Of a stretch of DNA of 49,558 bases, positions 1 through 8,807 are shown in pieces (the first letter of the stretch is position 1; the number at the start of each line of letters is the position of its first letter). The stretch spans positions 1 to 49,558 of the forward strand of contig NZ_JWLD01000065.1 in NCBI RefSeq assembly GCF_000813725.1, in the 5' to 3' direction. Position numbers and translations under genes: made by a program. The notes below the pieces were generated by a model that was given only the letters and a program-made list of their open reading frames with translations, was not told where the DNA came from and searched no databases. The stretch comes from Leisingera sp. ANG-Vp (GTDB lineage Bacteria; Pseudomonadota; Alphaproteobacteria; Rhodobacterales; Rhodobacteraceae).

Positions 1-200
1 CGGTACGCCTTCCCGGGTGTGTCCGCTTACCCGGGCCGGCCCCCATTGGGGCCTTCAAACTTCCGGGCCCCTTTGAAGTTACCCCCCCGCTTGGGGTTTT
101 TCCCCGGAGCCCTCCGGTTCCCCACCCGCTTCGCCCGCACCAATGCCCCTCCCCCTCTGGACCCCCCCCCCCCAGGCCGGCACGGCTGCCCCCCCCCCCA
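1..200. other. Low-quality contig-end sequence
   Basis: Uninterrupted C runs of 11 and 12 bases and many shorter G/C runs appear here and nowhere else in the window. The capsid reading frame loses its family-like sequence exactly where they begin. This is best explained as collapsed or inserted homopolymer bases at the edge of an assembly rather than biology. Confidence 0.7.
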
Positions 201-1920
201 ACCCCGCCCCGCCGAAGTCCACCACGTTCACGCCATTGGTGTTTGCAATGCCAAGCGGCCGGTCGCCGGTTCCCGGACCATAAAAGCCGTCATAGTCGAG
301 CGAGGTGCCCAGAGCGAGCGCAAGGTCACTGCGGACAAGCGCTTCCATATCCAGACTGGATTGCTTCAGCGTGCGACGGGTGATCTCCGAATAAGCCGCA
401 ACGGTCTTCGGCGAGAACTGACGCTGCCCCAGGCTCAGCAGATCCTCGGTCGCCTCATCGTCTTCGCCGATCCAGTAGCCGGTGGCACCACCCTCCTGCG
501 TCGGAATATCCGGATTGCCCACCAGCCCCATAAGCGGGGTAGCCAGTTGCAGCAGGATGGTCCGGTTGCGGAGCATCTGGATAAAGCTTTGCGTCAGCAG
601 CGGATTTGCAATTGCATTACCGCCAGTGTCTGCCGGGGTGGCACCGCCGCTGCCGGTGTTAAGCGGAGCACGCATCAGTACATCCGTTGGCACCATGATA
701 CCCTGCGCATCCCGGCCCAGAGCTTCAGCGGCAGCGTCGGACGCTTCAAATTCAAAGGCCGCAGCTTCCTGGGCCGCACGGTCGGCGGGGTTTGCAAGAG
801 CCCGGATAGCACGCAGAAACGAAAACTGGTCGGCCTCGCCATCAGTAAGGCCAATGCCGGAGCGCTCGGTGATCTGGCGGTTTTCGATGCTGCGCTGGTG
901 CAGATGATCGAGCAAGCCGTCGCGCATTTCCTGAACGCCACGACCCTCCGCAATCATCCGCTGGGCCAGTTCCGGGGCACCATACTCGGCACCCAACTCG
1001 TTCAGCTCGCGTACACGGGTGCGCTCTTGTTCACGCCCACGCTCCACGAGCGCCACCTCGCTCTGACCGCCACCGTCACCGCCGGAGCTTGCGCCGCCCC
1101 CTGCACCGCCATCGGTACGTTCCAGCACCTCGAGCACTTTGACGATATCGCCGTTTTCATCCACTTGTGCGCGGACCTTGTTGCCTTGCGCATCGCGGGT
1201 GATGATCTCATGCATCTTGTTGTCCCTTTGCTGATTGCCCGCGGACTGGTCCCCCGCGCCTGCATCTTCCCCCGCAGTCTGCCCGCCTGCGGTCTCGCCG
1301 CCCTCTGGCGGAATTTCCATTTCTCGCCCCACGCCGACGCTAGGGTCGGCCGGAACAGCAACGATTGAGATTTCAAAAGGTTCCCACCGGGTCACGGTGA
1401 CCAAGTTCGGCTGGCCTTCCCGGATCTCTTCCTTGATGGTGTGGACCTTGTAGCCAACCGACACATGGCGCCGGATGCCGTCGGCCACGTCCTGAAAGAT
1501 TTCCTGGGCGCGGGCACTCTGTCCGAAGCGGACCACGGCCCGGCCGACGCCATCACCATCGACACGCGCGCTTTCGACAACGCCGATTTGATCGTCCCAA
1601 TCGTGGCTCAGCAGCAGCGCGCCGCCGTCGTTCAGCCGTTCGAGGTTCACCGCGCTCGCATCATGCGAAAGAACTTCTTCGCCGAACCAGCGGCGAACCG
1701 GCTGGGTGCTGGAAAAGGCCAGCTCGACGGTGCGTTTGCCCTCGTCGATCTCGCGCACCTCGCCCATCCGCCGCAGCCCGCCGCCCTCACCGCGCGCGTT
1801 AATCTGCTCCGCTGTCAGTGCCCGGGTCAGCGAGCGGCCGATCAGGTCAGCTGCCGTTCTTACTTCCTTCGTCGGCCCCTTCACCGGTGGCTCCGGCTTC
1901 TGGATTGGCTGTTTGGCCAT
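79..1920 (-). CDS. Prohead protease - major capsid protein fusion (HK97 type), 3' end unreliable
   Basis: The protein combines head maturation protease and shell protein in one chain. Residues ~55-195 resemble the HK97 prohead protease (family U35), with candidate catalytic His106 (SHDWDD) and Ser154 (VSVGY), followed by the EPFEISIVAVPADP segment. A charged linker or scaffold-like stretch (~200-350) leads to an HK97-fold capsid domain (~370 onward). The start at 1920 is supported by AGGAGG eight bases upstream, although it overlaps the portal gene by 74 bases. Normal capsid sequence runs to about GVNVVDFGGAG. After that the translation becomes Gly/Arg-rich and stops, in a stretch full of long C runs (162-173, 189-199). 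I read this as sequencing error at a contig end, so the stop at 79 is probably not real and the true gene continues out of the window. Confidence 0.85.
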   Translation of the reverse strand: MAKQPIQKPEPPVKGPTKEVRTAADLIGRSLTRALTAEQINARGEGGGLRRMGEVREIDEGKRTVELAFSSTQPVRRWFGEEVLSHDASAVNLERLNDGGALLLSHDWDDQIGVVESARVDGDGVGRAVVRFGQSARAQEIFQDVADGIRRHVSVGYKVHTIKEEIREGQPNLVTVTRWEPFEISIVAVPADPSVGVGREMEIPPEGGETAGGQTAGEDAGAGDQSAGNQQRDNKMHEIITRDAQGNKVRAQVDENGDIVKVLEVLERTDGGAGGGASSGGDGGGQSEVALVERGREQERTRVRELNELGAEYGAPELAQRMIAEGRGVQEMRDGLLDHLHQRSIENRQITERSGIGLTDGEADQFSFLRAIRALANPADRAAQEAAAFEFEASDAAAEALGRDAQGIMVPTDVLMRAPLNTGSGGATPADTGGNAIANPLLTQSFIQMLRNRTILLQLATPLMGLVGNPDIPTQEGGATGYWIGEDDEATEDLLSLGQRQFSPKTVAAYSEITRRTLKQSSLDMEALVRSDLALALGTSLDYDGFYGPGTGDRPLGIANTNGVNVVDFGGAGLGGGAAVPAWGGGVQRGRGIGAGEAGGEPEGSGEKPQAGG

Positions 1921-3466
1921 TGCCCTGCCCTCCTTTTGATTTTGCTGTGATCAGCGCCATGATGATTTCTTCGGGGATTTTGGCTGCGCGCATGTCTTCG
2001 ATATCCCCCGCAATCTCTGCGTAGACTTCGCGCGGATCCCGGCCGCGTTCTCGGATGACCTGGCCGCGGGATTTGAAGAAGTTCTCGACAGCGTCGGCGT
2101 CGGCCTTCACGTCCTTCGCCGGGTCGATCCACTGCCACCGGCGCGCCTGAAACATCACCGACAGGAACTTCTGCCGTTTCGCCGCTGGAAGTGCGGAGCC
2201 GTTGTCCAGGGTGATCCGCTGCCGCAGGAGGGCCACCTCGAGCCAGCGCTCATAAACCGGAATGGCAAAGGCCTCGATCAGGCTTTCCTGCAGTTCCTGC
2301 CAATGATCCCGCTCGCTCAGCACGCCATGCCGGATGCTCGACAGGTTCACACCCTCAAGATCATTGGCCAGATCGTTGTAAGCCACGCCCAGGCCGGTTG
2401 CGATCCCGCGCAGCTGATGCTTGGAAAAGACAGCCATTTCGCCATTTGGATAGGCGGTTTGCGTCCCTTTCAGGCGCGCGCCCATGGGCAATTCCTGATA
2501 GACACCATCCTCACTGTCGATTTCAAATTCACGCAGCTCGTCGTCGCCGTCTACGCTATCTTCATCGTCTTCATCGTCGGCAGGGCCGTAGCCTTCAGCC
2601 CATTCGATCACACCAAACTTTTTGGCGCTTTCGCGGGCATTGTTCAGCGCACTTTTCTCGAAGTCGCCCAGCTGCCGCATCCGCAACAGTGCAGTCGCCA
2701 TCCAGGGCAAGCCCCGTTTCTGGCCGACAAATTCCTCCTCGAACCAATGGACGATCTCGTCAGCGGGCACCCGGATAAAGGCCCGGCCGGAATAGTGGTA
2801 ATCAGCCTGGGACTGGTCCAGCGTTGTGAAGTAGTAGGCAACCGGGCGGCCAAGCTTTGTGTATTCGATACCTGCTCGGATAAAGCCGCCGCCAGGCCGC
2901 CGGTCCTCGTCGAAGTCTACCGGACACAGAACCGGGTCCAGCACCTGCAACGCAAATCCCCAAGGCCCGGCATCGCGGCCATAGACAAGCCGCACCATGA
3001 ATTCTCCGTCAGTGCAGAGGCCGTTGACCAGAGTTTTCTGGATCTGCCGGAAAGACCGGCGCCCCCTTACATCGCAGTTCCGCCCCCGGCACCAGTCAAT
3101 CCAAGCGCGTTCCAAGGCCGTATTCGCCCCGCTATCTAACTTGCCTTTTCCGTCCCGCGCCTGAGCTTGCAAAACAAACCCGCGCTGTCCAATCAGGTTG
3201 CGCCTAGCACTGCGCTTGAAGGCCTTGGCATAGTCGTTATTGGCGGATTGCTCCCGCGAGCGCGCCACCAGAACACGCCAGTTTCGGCGGATGATCTGAT
3301 CCGCAGGCATGGGTGTGCTTGTCCATCCGCTTGTGAGACGGTCGGTTTCAGCCGCCTGAAACATGCGTGTGCCGCGGCGGCGAGGCGGCGACAGCATGGG
3401 CGGCGCCCGGCGCTGCGGTTCCGGCTCGGCTGTCGGTGTCGTTCTGCTGAACCAATTTCGGATCAT
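1847..3466 (-). CDS. Phage portal protein, lambda gpB-like family
   Basis: The portal forms the twelve-fold ring at the capsid vertex through which DNA is packaged and the tail is joined. The 539-residue length fits the lambda-type family. The N-terminus carries the RSREQSANNDYAKAFKRS type of segment, the middle has the GLPWMATALLRMRQLGDFEKSA stem region, and the C-terminal third has NLEGVNLSS followed by the E-rich and W-rich helices of the family. An acidic insert (DDEDDEDSVDGDDE) at about 300 is unusual. The gene starts four bases inside the end of the gpW-like gene and its own end overlaps the protease-capsid gene, so the head genes are translationally packed. Confidence 0.9.
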   Translation of the reverse strand: MIRNWFSRTTPTAEPEPQRRAPPMLSPPRRRGTRMFQAAETDRLTSGWTSTPMPADQIIRRNWRVLVARSREQSANNDYAKAFKRSARRNLIGQRGFVLQAQARDGKGKLDSGANTALERAWIDWCRGRNCDVRGRRSFRQIQKTLVNGLCTDGEFMVRLVYGRDAGPWGFALQVLDPVLCPVDFDEDRRPGGGFIRAGIEYTKLGRPVAYYFTTLDQSQADYHYSGRAFIRVPADEIVHWFEEEFVGQKRGLPWMATALLRMRQLGDFEKSALNNARESAKKFGVIEWAEGYGPADDEDDEDSVDGDDELREFEIDSEDGVYQELPMGARLKGTQTAYPNGEMAVFSKHQLRGIATGLGVAYNDLANDLEGVNLSSIRHGVLSERDHWQELQESLIEAFAIPVYERWLEVALLRQRITLDNGSALPAAKRQKFLSVMFQARRWQWIDPAKDVKADADAVENFFKSRGQVIRERGRDPREVYAEIAGDIEDMRAAKIPEEIIMALITAKSKGGQGNGQTANPEAGATGEGADEGSKNGS

Positions 3467-3993
3467 TTCATTCGCACCTTGATCATGCGACCGAGACGCC
3501 GCCCTTTCCGGGCGGCTTTCTTACTTGCCAGCTCGGCACGGTACCGGTCGCGCAGCTTCATGAGCTCGCCAAGCGGAGTGCGCTGCAGCGAGCGGTTGTT
3601 GATCTGGTAGCTTTGCTGGTCGATGGTCGCGCGGTTCTCGATCACCGCCTCGATGGCATCCAGAACCCGCTGCACATGGCCGCGCCCGTCATAACCTGCA
3701 ACTTGCGCTGACAAGTTCGGTGCGACCCGCACCTCCCCGGCTTCCACGGTGATCACGTCGGCGCCTTTGCTCGCGCGCAGTTCATAGCGGTAATGGCCCG
3801 GCTTCCAATCAGCGGTAGCACTGGCCAATGCGTGCAGCGCGTGGTTTTCCTCCTCGCCAGTCCCTGCCAGGTCAATTTGACTGGGCCCCCGCATGATCAG
3901 GGACACGGACCACTCAGGCGCCGGGTAAACCGGCAGGCTCACTGTCTGCCGGAAGGTTACCCCCGCGCCAATTTCTGCAGGAATTGCGCCCAC
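3463..3993 (-). CDS. Phage head-tail joining (gpW-like) protein with N-terminal Ig-like extension
   Basis: The last ~70 residues (QVLDAIEAVIENRATIDQ-type helix, then QSYQINNRSLQRTPLGELMKLRD and a very basic tail) resemble the small lambda gpW head-completion family that normally sits between terminase and portal, as this gene does. The first ~100 residues look beta-rich and Ig-like (VSLPVYPAPEWSVSLIMRG, HYRYELRASKG), which is longer than gpW alone. The start is GTG at 3993, with AGGGC about nine bases upstream. It begins nine bases after the terminase stop. The gpW assignment rests on position and the C-terminal pattern. The role of the N-terminal domain is unknown. Confidence 0.6.
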   Translation of the reverse strand: MGAIPAEIGAGVTFRQTVSLPVYPAPEWSVSLIMRGPSQIDLAGTGEEENHALHALASATADWKPGHYRYELRASKGADVITVEAGEVRVAPNLSAQVAGYDGRGHVQRVLDAIEAVIENRATIDQQSYQINNRSLQRTPLGELMKLRDRYRAELASKKAARKGRRLGRMIKVRMK

Positions 3994-4002
3994 GATTTTG
4001 CC

Positions 4003-5961
4003 CTATTCATGACTGCGGCGCCGCCTTCGCTTTTTGGTTTTGAACCGGCGGCGCTTTTTTGCAGTCTCTTCCCTGGGTGGACTTGTTTCCTCTGGCGGAT
4101 TTTCCCTAGCCTCTTCCCCGGCCTCGGCTTCCTGTTCGATCTCCTGCTCGATTTCCTGGCCCTGCTCTTCCAGGCCTTTCAGCAGACGCCTGATGTTTGG
4201 CCGCAGGATCCGTAGTGCAGCATAGGCATAAACCCGGCAGTCAAAGGCCTCATTGCGCGGGCGGACGTTGTGCCATTCCCGGATGGGAAAGCCCTTCAGA
4301 TACTTCGTGCGCAAGGTCTCGGCCGTGAACATGTCATACCAAGCCGGATCGCGGCCTAAGGGGAAGTGGCAATGGCCTGGCCCCGGCTCAGGCACCCGCG
4401 CGAACTGGGCGACAACGACTTTGGCCTCGTCCACGCCAATCGCATGCAGCCAGACAGGGCGCACCCCGCGCTGCTTGACCTTGCTGGGCTGGGTGACAAT
4501 CGGCCGCCCCCAGCCACCCACGCCTTTGATCGCCCAAACCTTCCGGCCCAGCCGTTTGCGGGCGTAATCATAGGCCGCCTGCGTCCGCCCGCCCTCGCCG
4601 CCAGTGTCCAGGCACGCGGCAGAGATCCGCAGCTCGGCACCGCTCTCATGCTCCCAGGTCTCGGCAAGCAGTTCGTCCAGCTCGTCCCATACGTCCTGCT
4701 GCAACGGGTCGCCCCACAGGACTTTGTAGTCGACGGACCAAGACTCTTCGCCCAGCCCCCAGCCGACGATTTCCACTTCAAGCCGGTCATTCTGCATGTC
4801 GATGCCCGCCGTCAGCACACCCGCACCCATCGGCACCGGCGCTTTGAATTCTTTGGCACGCGCCATCAACACCGACGACTCGAGCTGGTCGCCCTCTTCT
4901 TCCCAGGTTTCCGCCAGCGACACATTCACAAAGGTCTGCAGATCGTTTGCCGCCTTCTTGTCCAAGAAGGACTGCACAATGTCTTTCAGGTAGCGGAAAC
5001 AGCTATAAAGTTCGGACAGATGGTAAGAGGCATGGCCGCGGAAAGGCTTCTTTGCGATCCAGCCGCCGCCCTGTTTCTCCGCGTTGCGGATCGCCGCGCA
5101 GCGCTCGCCATCGTTCCAGGCGGTGCCGCAGCCGTCGCCCTCGCAAAGATAGGTGGCAGTTTCCGGCAAGTGCTCGCCATTCTCATCTTTGCACCAGGTC
5201 ACCTGCGGCCATTTCAGGGTTTGGATATGGCCGCAGTGCGGGCAAACCACATGGAAATGGCGCTGATCCCCTTCAAGAAATGCGGTCTCGATCCAGCTCT
5301 CTCCCTTGATCGTGGGAGTACTGATTTCGAACAGGAGTTTCTGGTCGCCAAAGGTTGCCGCCCGCTGCCACAGCAGGCCGACCGGGTGCCCTTCGCTGGT
5401 CCGGTCATAGCCATCCGTCTCGTCGCACACGATGAACGGCGCCGACCGGCCGCGCATGGTTTTCGGCGAACCCGACCAGCTGAACATGAGAAACCCGCCC
5501 GGGTAACTCTTCATGCGCTGATTGTTCACACCATCCCGGCCGCGCGGCTTGGCCAGGACCTCCTGCAGTCCTTCGTTCGCCTCGACCATGGGATTGAACT
5601 TGGTCTCAAGCCATGTGGTCAAATCGCCCTGGCTGGGCTGCATCATCATTTGGGAAACGGGGTTGAACCCGATCCGGTAAGCTTGCGCCGCCAGGCCCGT
5701 CTGCGTTTTGCCAACCTGTGCGCCCCACATCAGCGAGATACGGTCGCACCGCGGGTTCGCTGTCATGTCGATCACTTCCCGCTGATACGGGGCGTTGTCG
5801 AACCGCATTGGCCCCGGCACGGCATTGCCGACCGGGATTCTGATATTGGCCTCAGCCCATTCTGAGGGCAGCAGGTTCGGAGGCGGCCGCAGGAATTCCC
5901 GCGCGCGGCGGGTCGCGCGGACTACCGCGCGAGCATTGGAGAAGTCAGCCCGGGCGTTCAC
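4003..5961 (-). CDS. Phage terminase large subunit, GpA family
   Basis: This is the packaging motor that cuts concatemers and pumps DNA into the prohead. An N-terminal ATPase has Walker A GAQVGKT (80-86) and Walker B FIVCDE (Asp180, Glu181). A zinc-binding pair of cysteines follows (CPHCGHIQTLKW), then a second Cys pair (CEGDGC). A C-terminal nuclease region runs through GIDMQNDRLEVEIVGWG and CLDTGG. The 652-residue length matches the lambda GpA family. The extreme C-terminus is an unusual acidic run followed by a poly-basic tail (KKRRRFKTKKRRRRRS). The ATG overlaps the stop of the small-subunit gene, as expected for a terS-terL pair. Confidence 0.93.
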   Translation of the reverse strand: MNARADFSNARAVVRATRRAREFLRPPPNLLPSEWAEANIRIPVGNAVPGPMRFDNAPYQREVIDMTANPRCDRISLMWGAQVGKTQTGLAAQAYRIGFNPVSQMMMQPSQGDLTTWLETKFNPMVEANEGLQEVLAKPRGRDGVNNQRMKSYPGGFLMFSWSGSPKTMRGRSAPFIVCDETDGYDRTSEGHPVGLLWQRAATFGDQKLLFEISTPTIKGESWIETAFLEGDQRHFHVVCPHCGHIQTLKWPQVTWCKDENGEHLPETATYLCEGDGCGTAWNDGERCAAIRNAEKQGGGWIAKKPFRGHASYHLSELYSCFRYLKDIVQSFLDKKAANDLQTFVNVSLAETWEEEGDQLESSVLMARAKEFKAPVPMGAGVLTAGIDMQNDRLEVEIVGWGLGEESWSVDYKVLWGDPLQQDVWDELDELLAETWEHESGAELRISAACLDTGGEGGRTQAAYDYARKRLGRKVWAIKGVGGWGRPIVTQPSKVKQRGVRPVWLHAIGVDEAKVVVAQFARVPEPGPGHCHFPLGRDPAWYDMFTAETLRTKYLKGFPIREWHNVRPRNEAFDCRVYAYAALRILRPNIRRLLKGLEEQGQEIEQEIEQEAEAGEEARENPPEETSPPREETAKKRRRFKTKKRRRRRSHE

Positions 5962-6518
5962 TCACTGTCCGCCCCTTCTGCCTCGCCGTCCTCACCGTCA
6001 TCGAGATACAGGTCGGTTTCTTCCACAAGATCCCGGTCGGCCAGCGCCTCGAGCACATGATCGACTTCCTCACGCATCTTTTCTTTGAAAGCGGTCTCTT
6101 CGGTCTCACCCATGAGACGGCGGGCTGCCCGCTGCGGAAGCACATTGCGGATACCTGCGCGCACCTCGCCAAAGGCCTTCGTCAGTGCCCGCTCGTACTG
6201 TTCAACCGGCACGACCTCGTCTTTCGCCTTTGCCAGATCAAGTTCCGCCTGTTCTGTCTCGGCCGCCAGCTTACGCAGCTGCAGCTCGTCTTTGCTCGCG
6301 TTTGTGGTGTGGCTGGCCTGCGCCCGGATATCATCGTCCCGCCAGCTGCGCACCTCCGCAGTGTTGAAAATCCACGCCCGGCCGCGGCCGCCGCGCTGCA
6401 CCACCGGGCAACCACGGCGCACCCATTCGTCGATAGTTGGCAGCGAGACACCGTTGATTTCGGCAAGCTCGGTGCGGTTTACTTCTCTTCCCTTGGATTT
6501 CTTTTTCTTTCCAGCCAC
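5958..6518 (-). CDS. Phage terminase small subunit, Nu1-like
   Basis: The small subunit recognises the packaging site and hands the DNA to the large subunit. Near the N-terminus is a winged-helix of the Nu1/MerR-like kind (VNRTELAEINGVSLPTIDEWVRRGCPV, then a basic wing and AWIFNTAEVRSW). A long helical segment (LQLRKLAAETEQAELDLAKAK) for oligomerisation and an acidic C-terminus follow. Two starts are possible: TTG at 6530, or GTG at 6518. GTG at 6518 is preferred because GGGGG lies five bases ahead of it. The stop overlaps the TerL start by four bases. Confidence 0.85.
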   Translation of the reverse strand: MAGKKKKSKGREVNRTELAEINGVSLPTIDEWVRRGCPVVQRGGRGRAWIFNTAEVRSWRDDDIRAQASHTTNASKDELQLRKLAAETEQAELDLAKAKDEVVPVEQYERALTKAFGEVRAGIRNVLPQRAARRLMGETEETAFKEKMREEVDHVLEALADRDLVEETDLYLDDGEDGEAEGADSE

Positions 6519-6586
6519 TTGCGCCCCCAACGAATAGAAAGCCGTGCCTCTGCGCCAAGGCAGGTGTTTTTACATCCCGAACCGGA

Positions 6587-7075
6587 TTAGATGTTTTCTT
6601 TCAGAGACTTGCGCGGGCTATATAATAAACAACCCCTATCCCCGGCGGCACGCACACATAATTTTCTGCGGTTCGGCCTACCCACGTGAGATCCCCCTGG
6701 GGAGGGACCCATTTTTGTTACCCTGCTGAAGCCTGAGGCGAGGCTTGCAGCGATCTGCGCGGGGGTTGGCAGCAGCCAGCCCAGCAGCGCGACCAGCAGC
6801 AGCCAAGGCGGCGGATCCTCCTGCACAACAACCGTCTGCACTGCTTCGCTGCGCACGCTGGTGCGGCCTGCGCTCTGCTCTATGGTGCGAGCCTGCGGCC
6901 GGGTGATCTTCTGCTCTGTAATAACCGTCTGCCCGACGGTCTGCGTGTTTGTGCGCCCCGCTTGGATATTGGCCGCCACGTTTGGCGCCCCTGCTCCAAG
7001 GCTGGCAAGGCGCCCAACTGGCGACCCGCAGGCCACCAGGGCGAGGCAAAGGGGAACACAAACCCGCCAGTGCAT
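6587..7075 (-). CDS. Unimolecular spanin-like lipoprotein (spanin2 family)
   Basis: The spanin fuses inner and outer membranes in the last step of lysis. The N-terminus is a short lipoprotein signal with lipobox LVAC just before a small mature region. GAPNVAANIQAGRTNTQ, the hallmark I recall for roseobacter-phage spanin2 proteins, comes next. A hydrophobic segment (PPPWLLLVALLGWLLPTPAQIAASL) near residue 95-120 would sit in the inner membrane. One chain with an outer-membrane lipid anchor and an inner-membrane segment is the u-spanin plan. The start is ATG at 7075, sharing one base with the endolysin stop (TAATG). The ~45 basic residues after the membrane segment are longer than I expect and not family-like. 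Confidence 0.75.
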   Translation of the reverse strand: MHWRVCVPLCLALVACGSPVGRLASLGAGAPNVAANIQAGRTNTQTVGQTVITEQKITRPQARTIEQSAGRTSVRSEAVQTVVVQEDPPPWLLLVALLGWLLPTPAQIAASLASGFSRVTKMGPSPGGSHVGRPNRRKLCVRAAGDRGCLLYSPRKSLKENI

Positions 7076-7800
7076 TAAGTTAGCCCTACAAGGCACAGGG
7101 CGTGCTTACTGTCCGCGCGGCGGTTCTCGAGGCCGCGGATACGCTGGCCACCGGCCTTGACCCAGCGGCGCAACTCATTGCAGGCGCCGACGTAGTCGCC
7201 CGAATTGGCCTTTCGCATCATGGTCGACCGGCACACCGGCCCGGAACCGACATTGAAAGCCAGTTCCAGCATGGAAGCCTGAACGCCCATGGGAATGTGC
7301 TTGTTCGTCATGCACGGGGAGATTTCGGCGTAGAAGGTCTGAACATCTTCCTCGAGCCGGTCGACGCACTCTGCCATTGTCGCTGTGTCGCCCAGCTGCA
7401 CCCCATTGGTGTCGCCGAAACAGATGGTCGGCACACCAACGATATCGAGATAGGCTTCCGTCTTCACGCCCTCCCATTTGGCGATAAAGGGCGTCGCCAT
7501 TGCGATCACCACAGCACCGGTCGCCATGCCGCCCATGGTTCGGCGCCGCACCGCCCCGCTGGTGTCGGTCAGAAAGTTTTTCAGCATTGTCAGCCTGGTC
7601 TGCACAACCAGGCGCGCCGGAATGGCCAGAACGTTGATCACTGACGCCACGACCGCAAACCAGACCGGATTCCAGCCCAGCTGGGCGGCCGTTACCATGC
7701 TGAAGAAAACGCCAGCCATCGAGACCAGCGCGGCCAGCACCATCAGACGCACCGACCACGAACCGGCCAGAACGGCTTTCCAATTAGGAATGAGTGACAA
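7075..7800 (-). CDS. Holin-like domain fused to GH24 endolysin (lysozyme)
   Basis: The C-terminal part cleaves peptidoglycan. It has the T4/P21-type catalytic pattern E-8-D-5-T as Glu110, Asp119 and Thr125 (KWEG...YLDIVGVPT), then FNVGSG and a C-terminal ENRRADE-like segment (LENRRADSKHALCL). The first ~70 residues are a separate module with two membrane segments (LMVLAALVSMAGVFFSMV and PVWFAVVASVINVLAI), like small phage holin-type proteins. A third weak hydrophobic stretch (MGGMATGAVVIAMATPF) lies just before the catalytic Glu and could act as a signal-arrest-release anchor. The gene sits ten bases after the coiled-coil membrane protein and overlaps the spanin start. Confidence 0.85.
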   Translation of the reverse strand: MSLIPNWKAVLAGSWSVRLMVLAALVSMAGVFFSMVTAAQLGWNPVWFAVVASVINVLAIPARLVVQTRLTMLKNFLTDTSGAVRRRTMGGMATGAVVIAMATPFIAKWEGVKTEAYLDIVGVPTICFGDTNGVQLGDTATMAECVDRLEEDVQTFYAEISPCMTNKHIPMGVQASMLELAFNVGSGPVCRSTMMRKANSGDYVGACNELRRWVKAGGQRIRGLENRRADSKHALCLVGLT

Positions 7801-7809
7801 TTCCGCCTC

Positions 7810-8151
7810 CTATTGGCTATCAGGGAAAAAACTGGGCGCCGGGGCTGACCTGCGGTCCAACCGGGCGCGAATGTCGACAAGGGTTTCGAGAATACGGTCG
7901 AGCGTCGCGTCTTGGGCGCTGATGCGCTGTTCGACCTGACGCAGCCGCGGGCTGATGTTGTCGATCTGGTTTTCCAGCCGCTGGAAATCATCCAGCGCAA
8001 CGACCTGCCCTTCGAGCCGTTTGATTGTGGCCTCAGTCACCGACATACGCGTGTTGAACTGCCCCCAAGCGAAAGCAAGAGACGTGAGGATCGTTGCCAG
8101 GCTCAGGACGGTACCCAGCGAAATGCTTTTGTTGATGATAGGTTGTGACAT
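7810..8151 (-). CDS. Small membrane-anchored coiled-coil protein of the lysis cassette
   Basis: This 113-residue protein has one membrane segment (residues ~10-30, SLGTVLSLATILTSLAFAW). A long heptad-patterned helix follows (~35-100, ATIKRLEGQVVALDDFQRLENQIDNI and onward). Such proteins commonly sit first in alphaproteobacterial prophage lysis cassettes, but their role (holin accessory or spanin partner) is not established. It is the first gene of the leftward lysis-packaging transcript visible here. Nothing on its strand lies between it and the cargo island. Confidence 0.6.
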   Translation of the reverse strand: MSQPIINKSISLGTVLSLATILTSLAFAWGQFNTRMSVTEATIKRLEGQVVALDDFQRLENQIDNISPRLRQVEQRISAQDATLDRILETLVDIRARLDRRSAPAPSFFPDSQ

Positions 8152-8807
8152 TCCGGCGGCCTTGCTTATTTTTGAGCAAGATTGCGCATTACGTGTAGGT
8201 TAGCCTCTGGCGGTATTTCCGCTCAGTGGCCCGAGTTAGAAGATGCAATTTCAGATCGTACAGGACGTTTTGGCGGCACGCCGGACTTTTGACCGTCCGC
8301 TGCGGATCCGAAGGGGTCGACAAAGAACGGTCGCTTCAGGCCCGATGGGCGGGAAGCCGACCTTCGCTGCTTGCGCGCAACGAGTAACCCAAACATTGAA
8401 AAAGGAACATTCATCCGACAGAAGATTGCATTCTGTATTGAAGCATGCACTACGGTTCGAGCCGGACAATAGGTTTCCTATGGGTCAAAAGGCGACGGTT
8501 TCAGCCACTCGCGCACAGTCTGGAACGGTTGAGCCACCTATCTGGTAGGTAGGGTGCCATTGGTTCGCAGCTCCAGAGAGTACTCTGCGTTACATCTCTT
8601 GCTAATGCGCGATCAGTGCCCCAGGGTCATCAGGCATCCTCCGGCAAGCAATGAGCGCTACAAAATCGTTTTATTTCAATGTGTTAACTAAATACCTGAT
8701 CGCCTTTTACTTTTCCAGCTACTGCGGATAAAGTCTGTGCGGAAGAGGCCTTCGAACTACTTTGCCGCCATTCGATTAAGGGAACTAATAGATGGTTTTG
8801 CCACCGA
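8152..8807. other. Gene-poor 5' flank of the cargo island
   Basis: No convincing gene is seen in these 656 bases. Open frames of 75-101 codons exist on both strands but are Arg/Pro-rich with no family-like pattern. Composition shifts from GC-rich prophage at the left to AT-rich cargo at the right from about 8,650. The promoter of the methyltransferase operon should lie in the last ~150 bases, but I cannot point to a clear -35/-10 pair. Confidence 0.5.

Noticed and set aside
19-1368. 449-codon plus-strand frame at the window start
   Set aside because: It is opposite the capsid-protease gene and begins in the low-quality C-rich stretch.
4366-5865. Long open frame on the plus strand opposite the terminase
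   Set aside because: It mirrors the GC-rich terminase gene, has no family-like pattern and is His/Arg/Pro-rich, as shadows are.
8223-8548. Short overlapping frames on both strands in the cargo 5' flank
   Set aside because: They overlap each other, lack ribosome sites and show no conserved-looking sequence.
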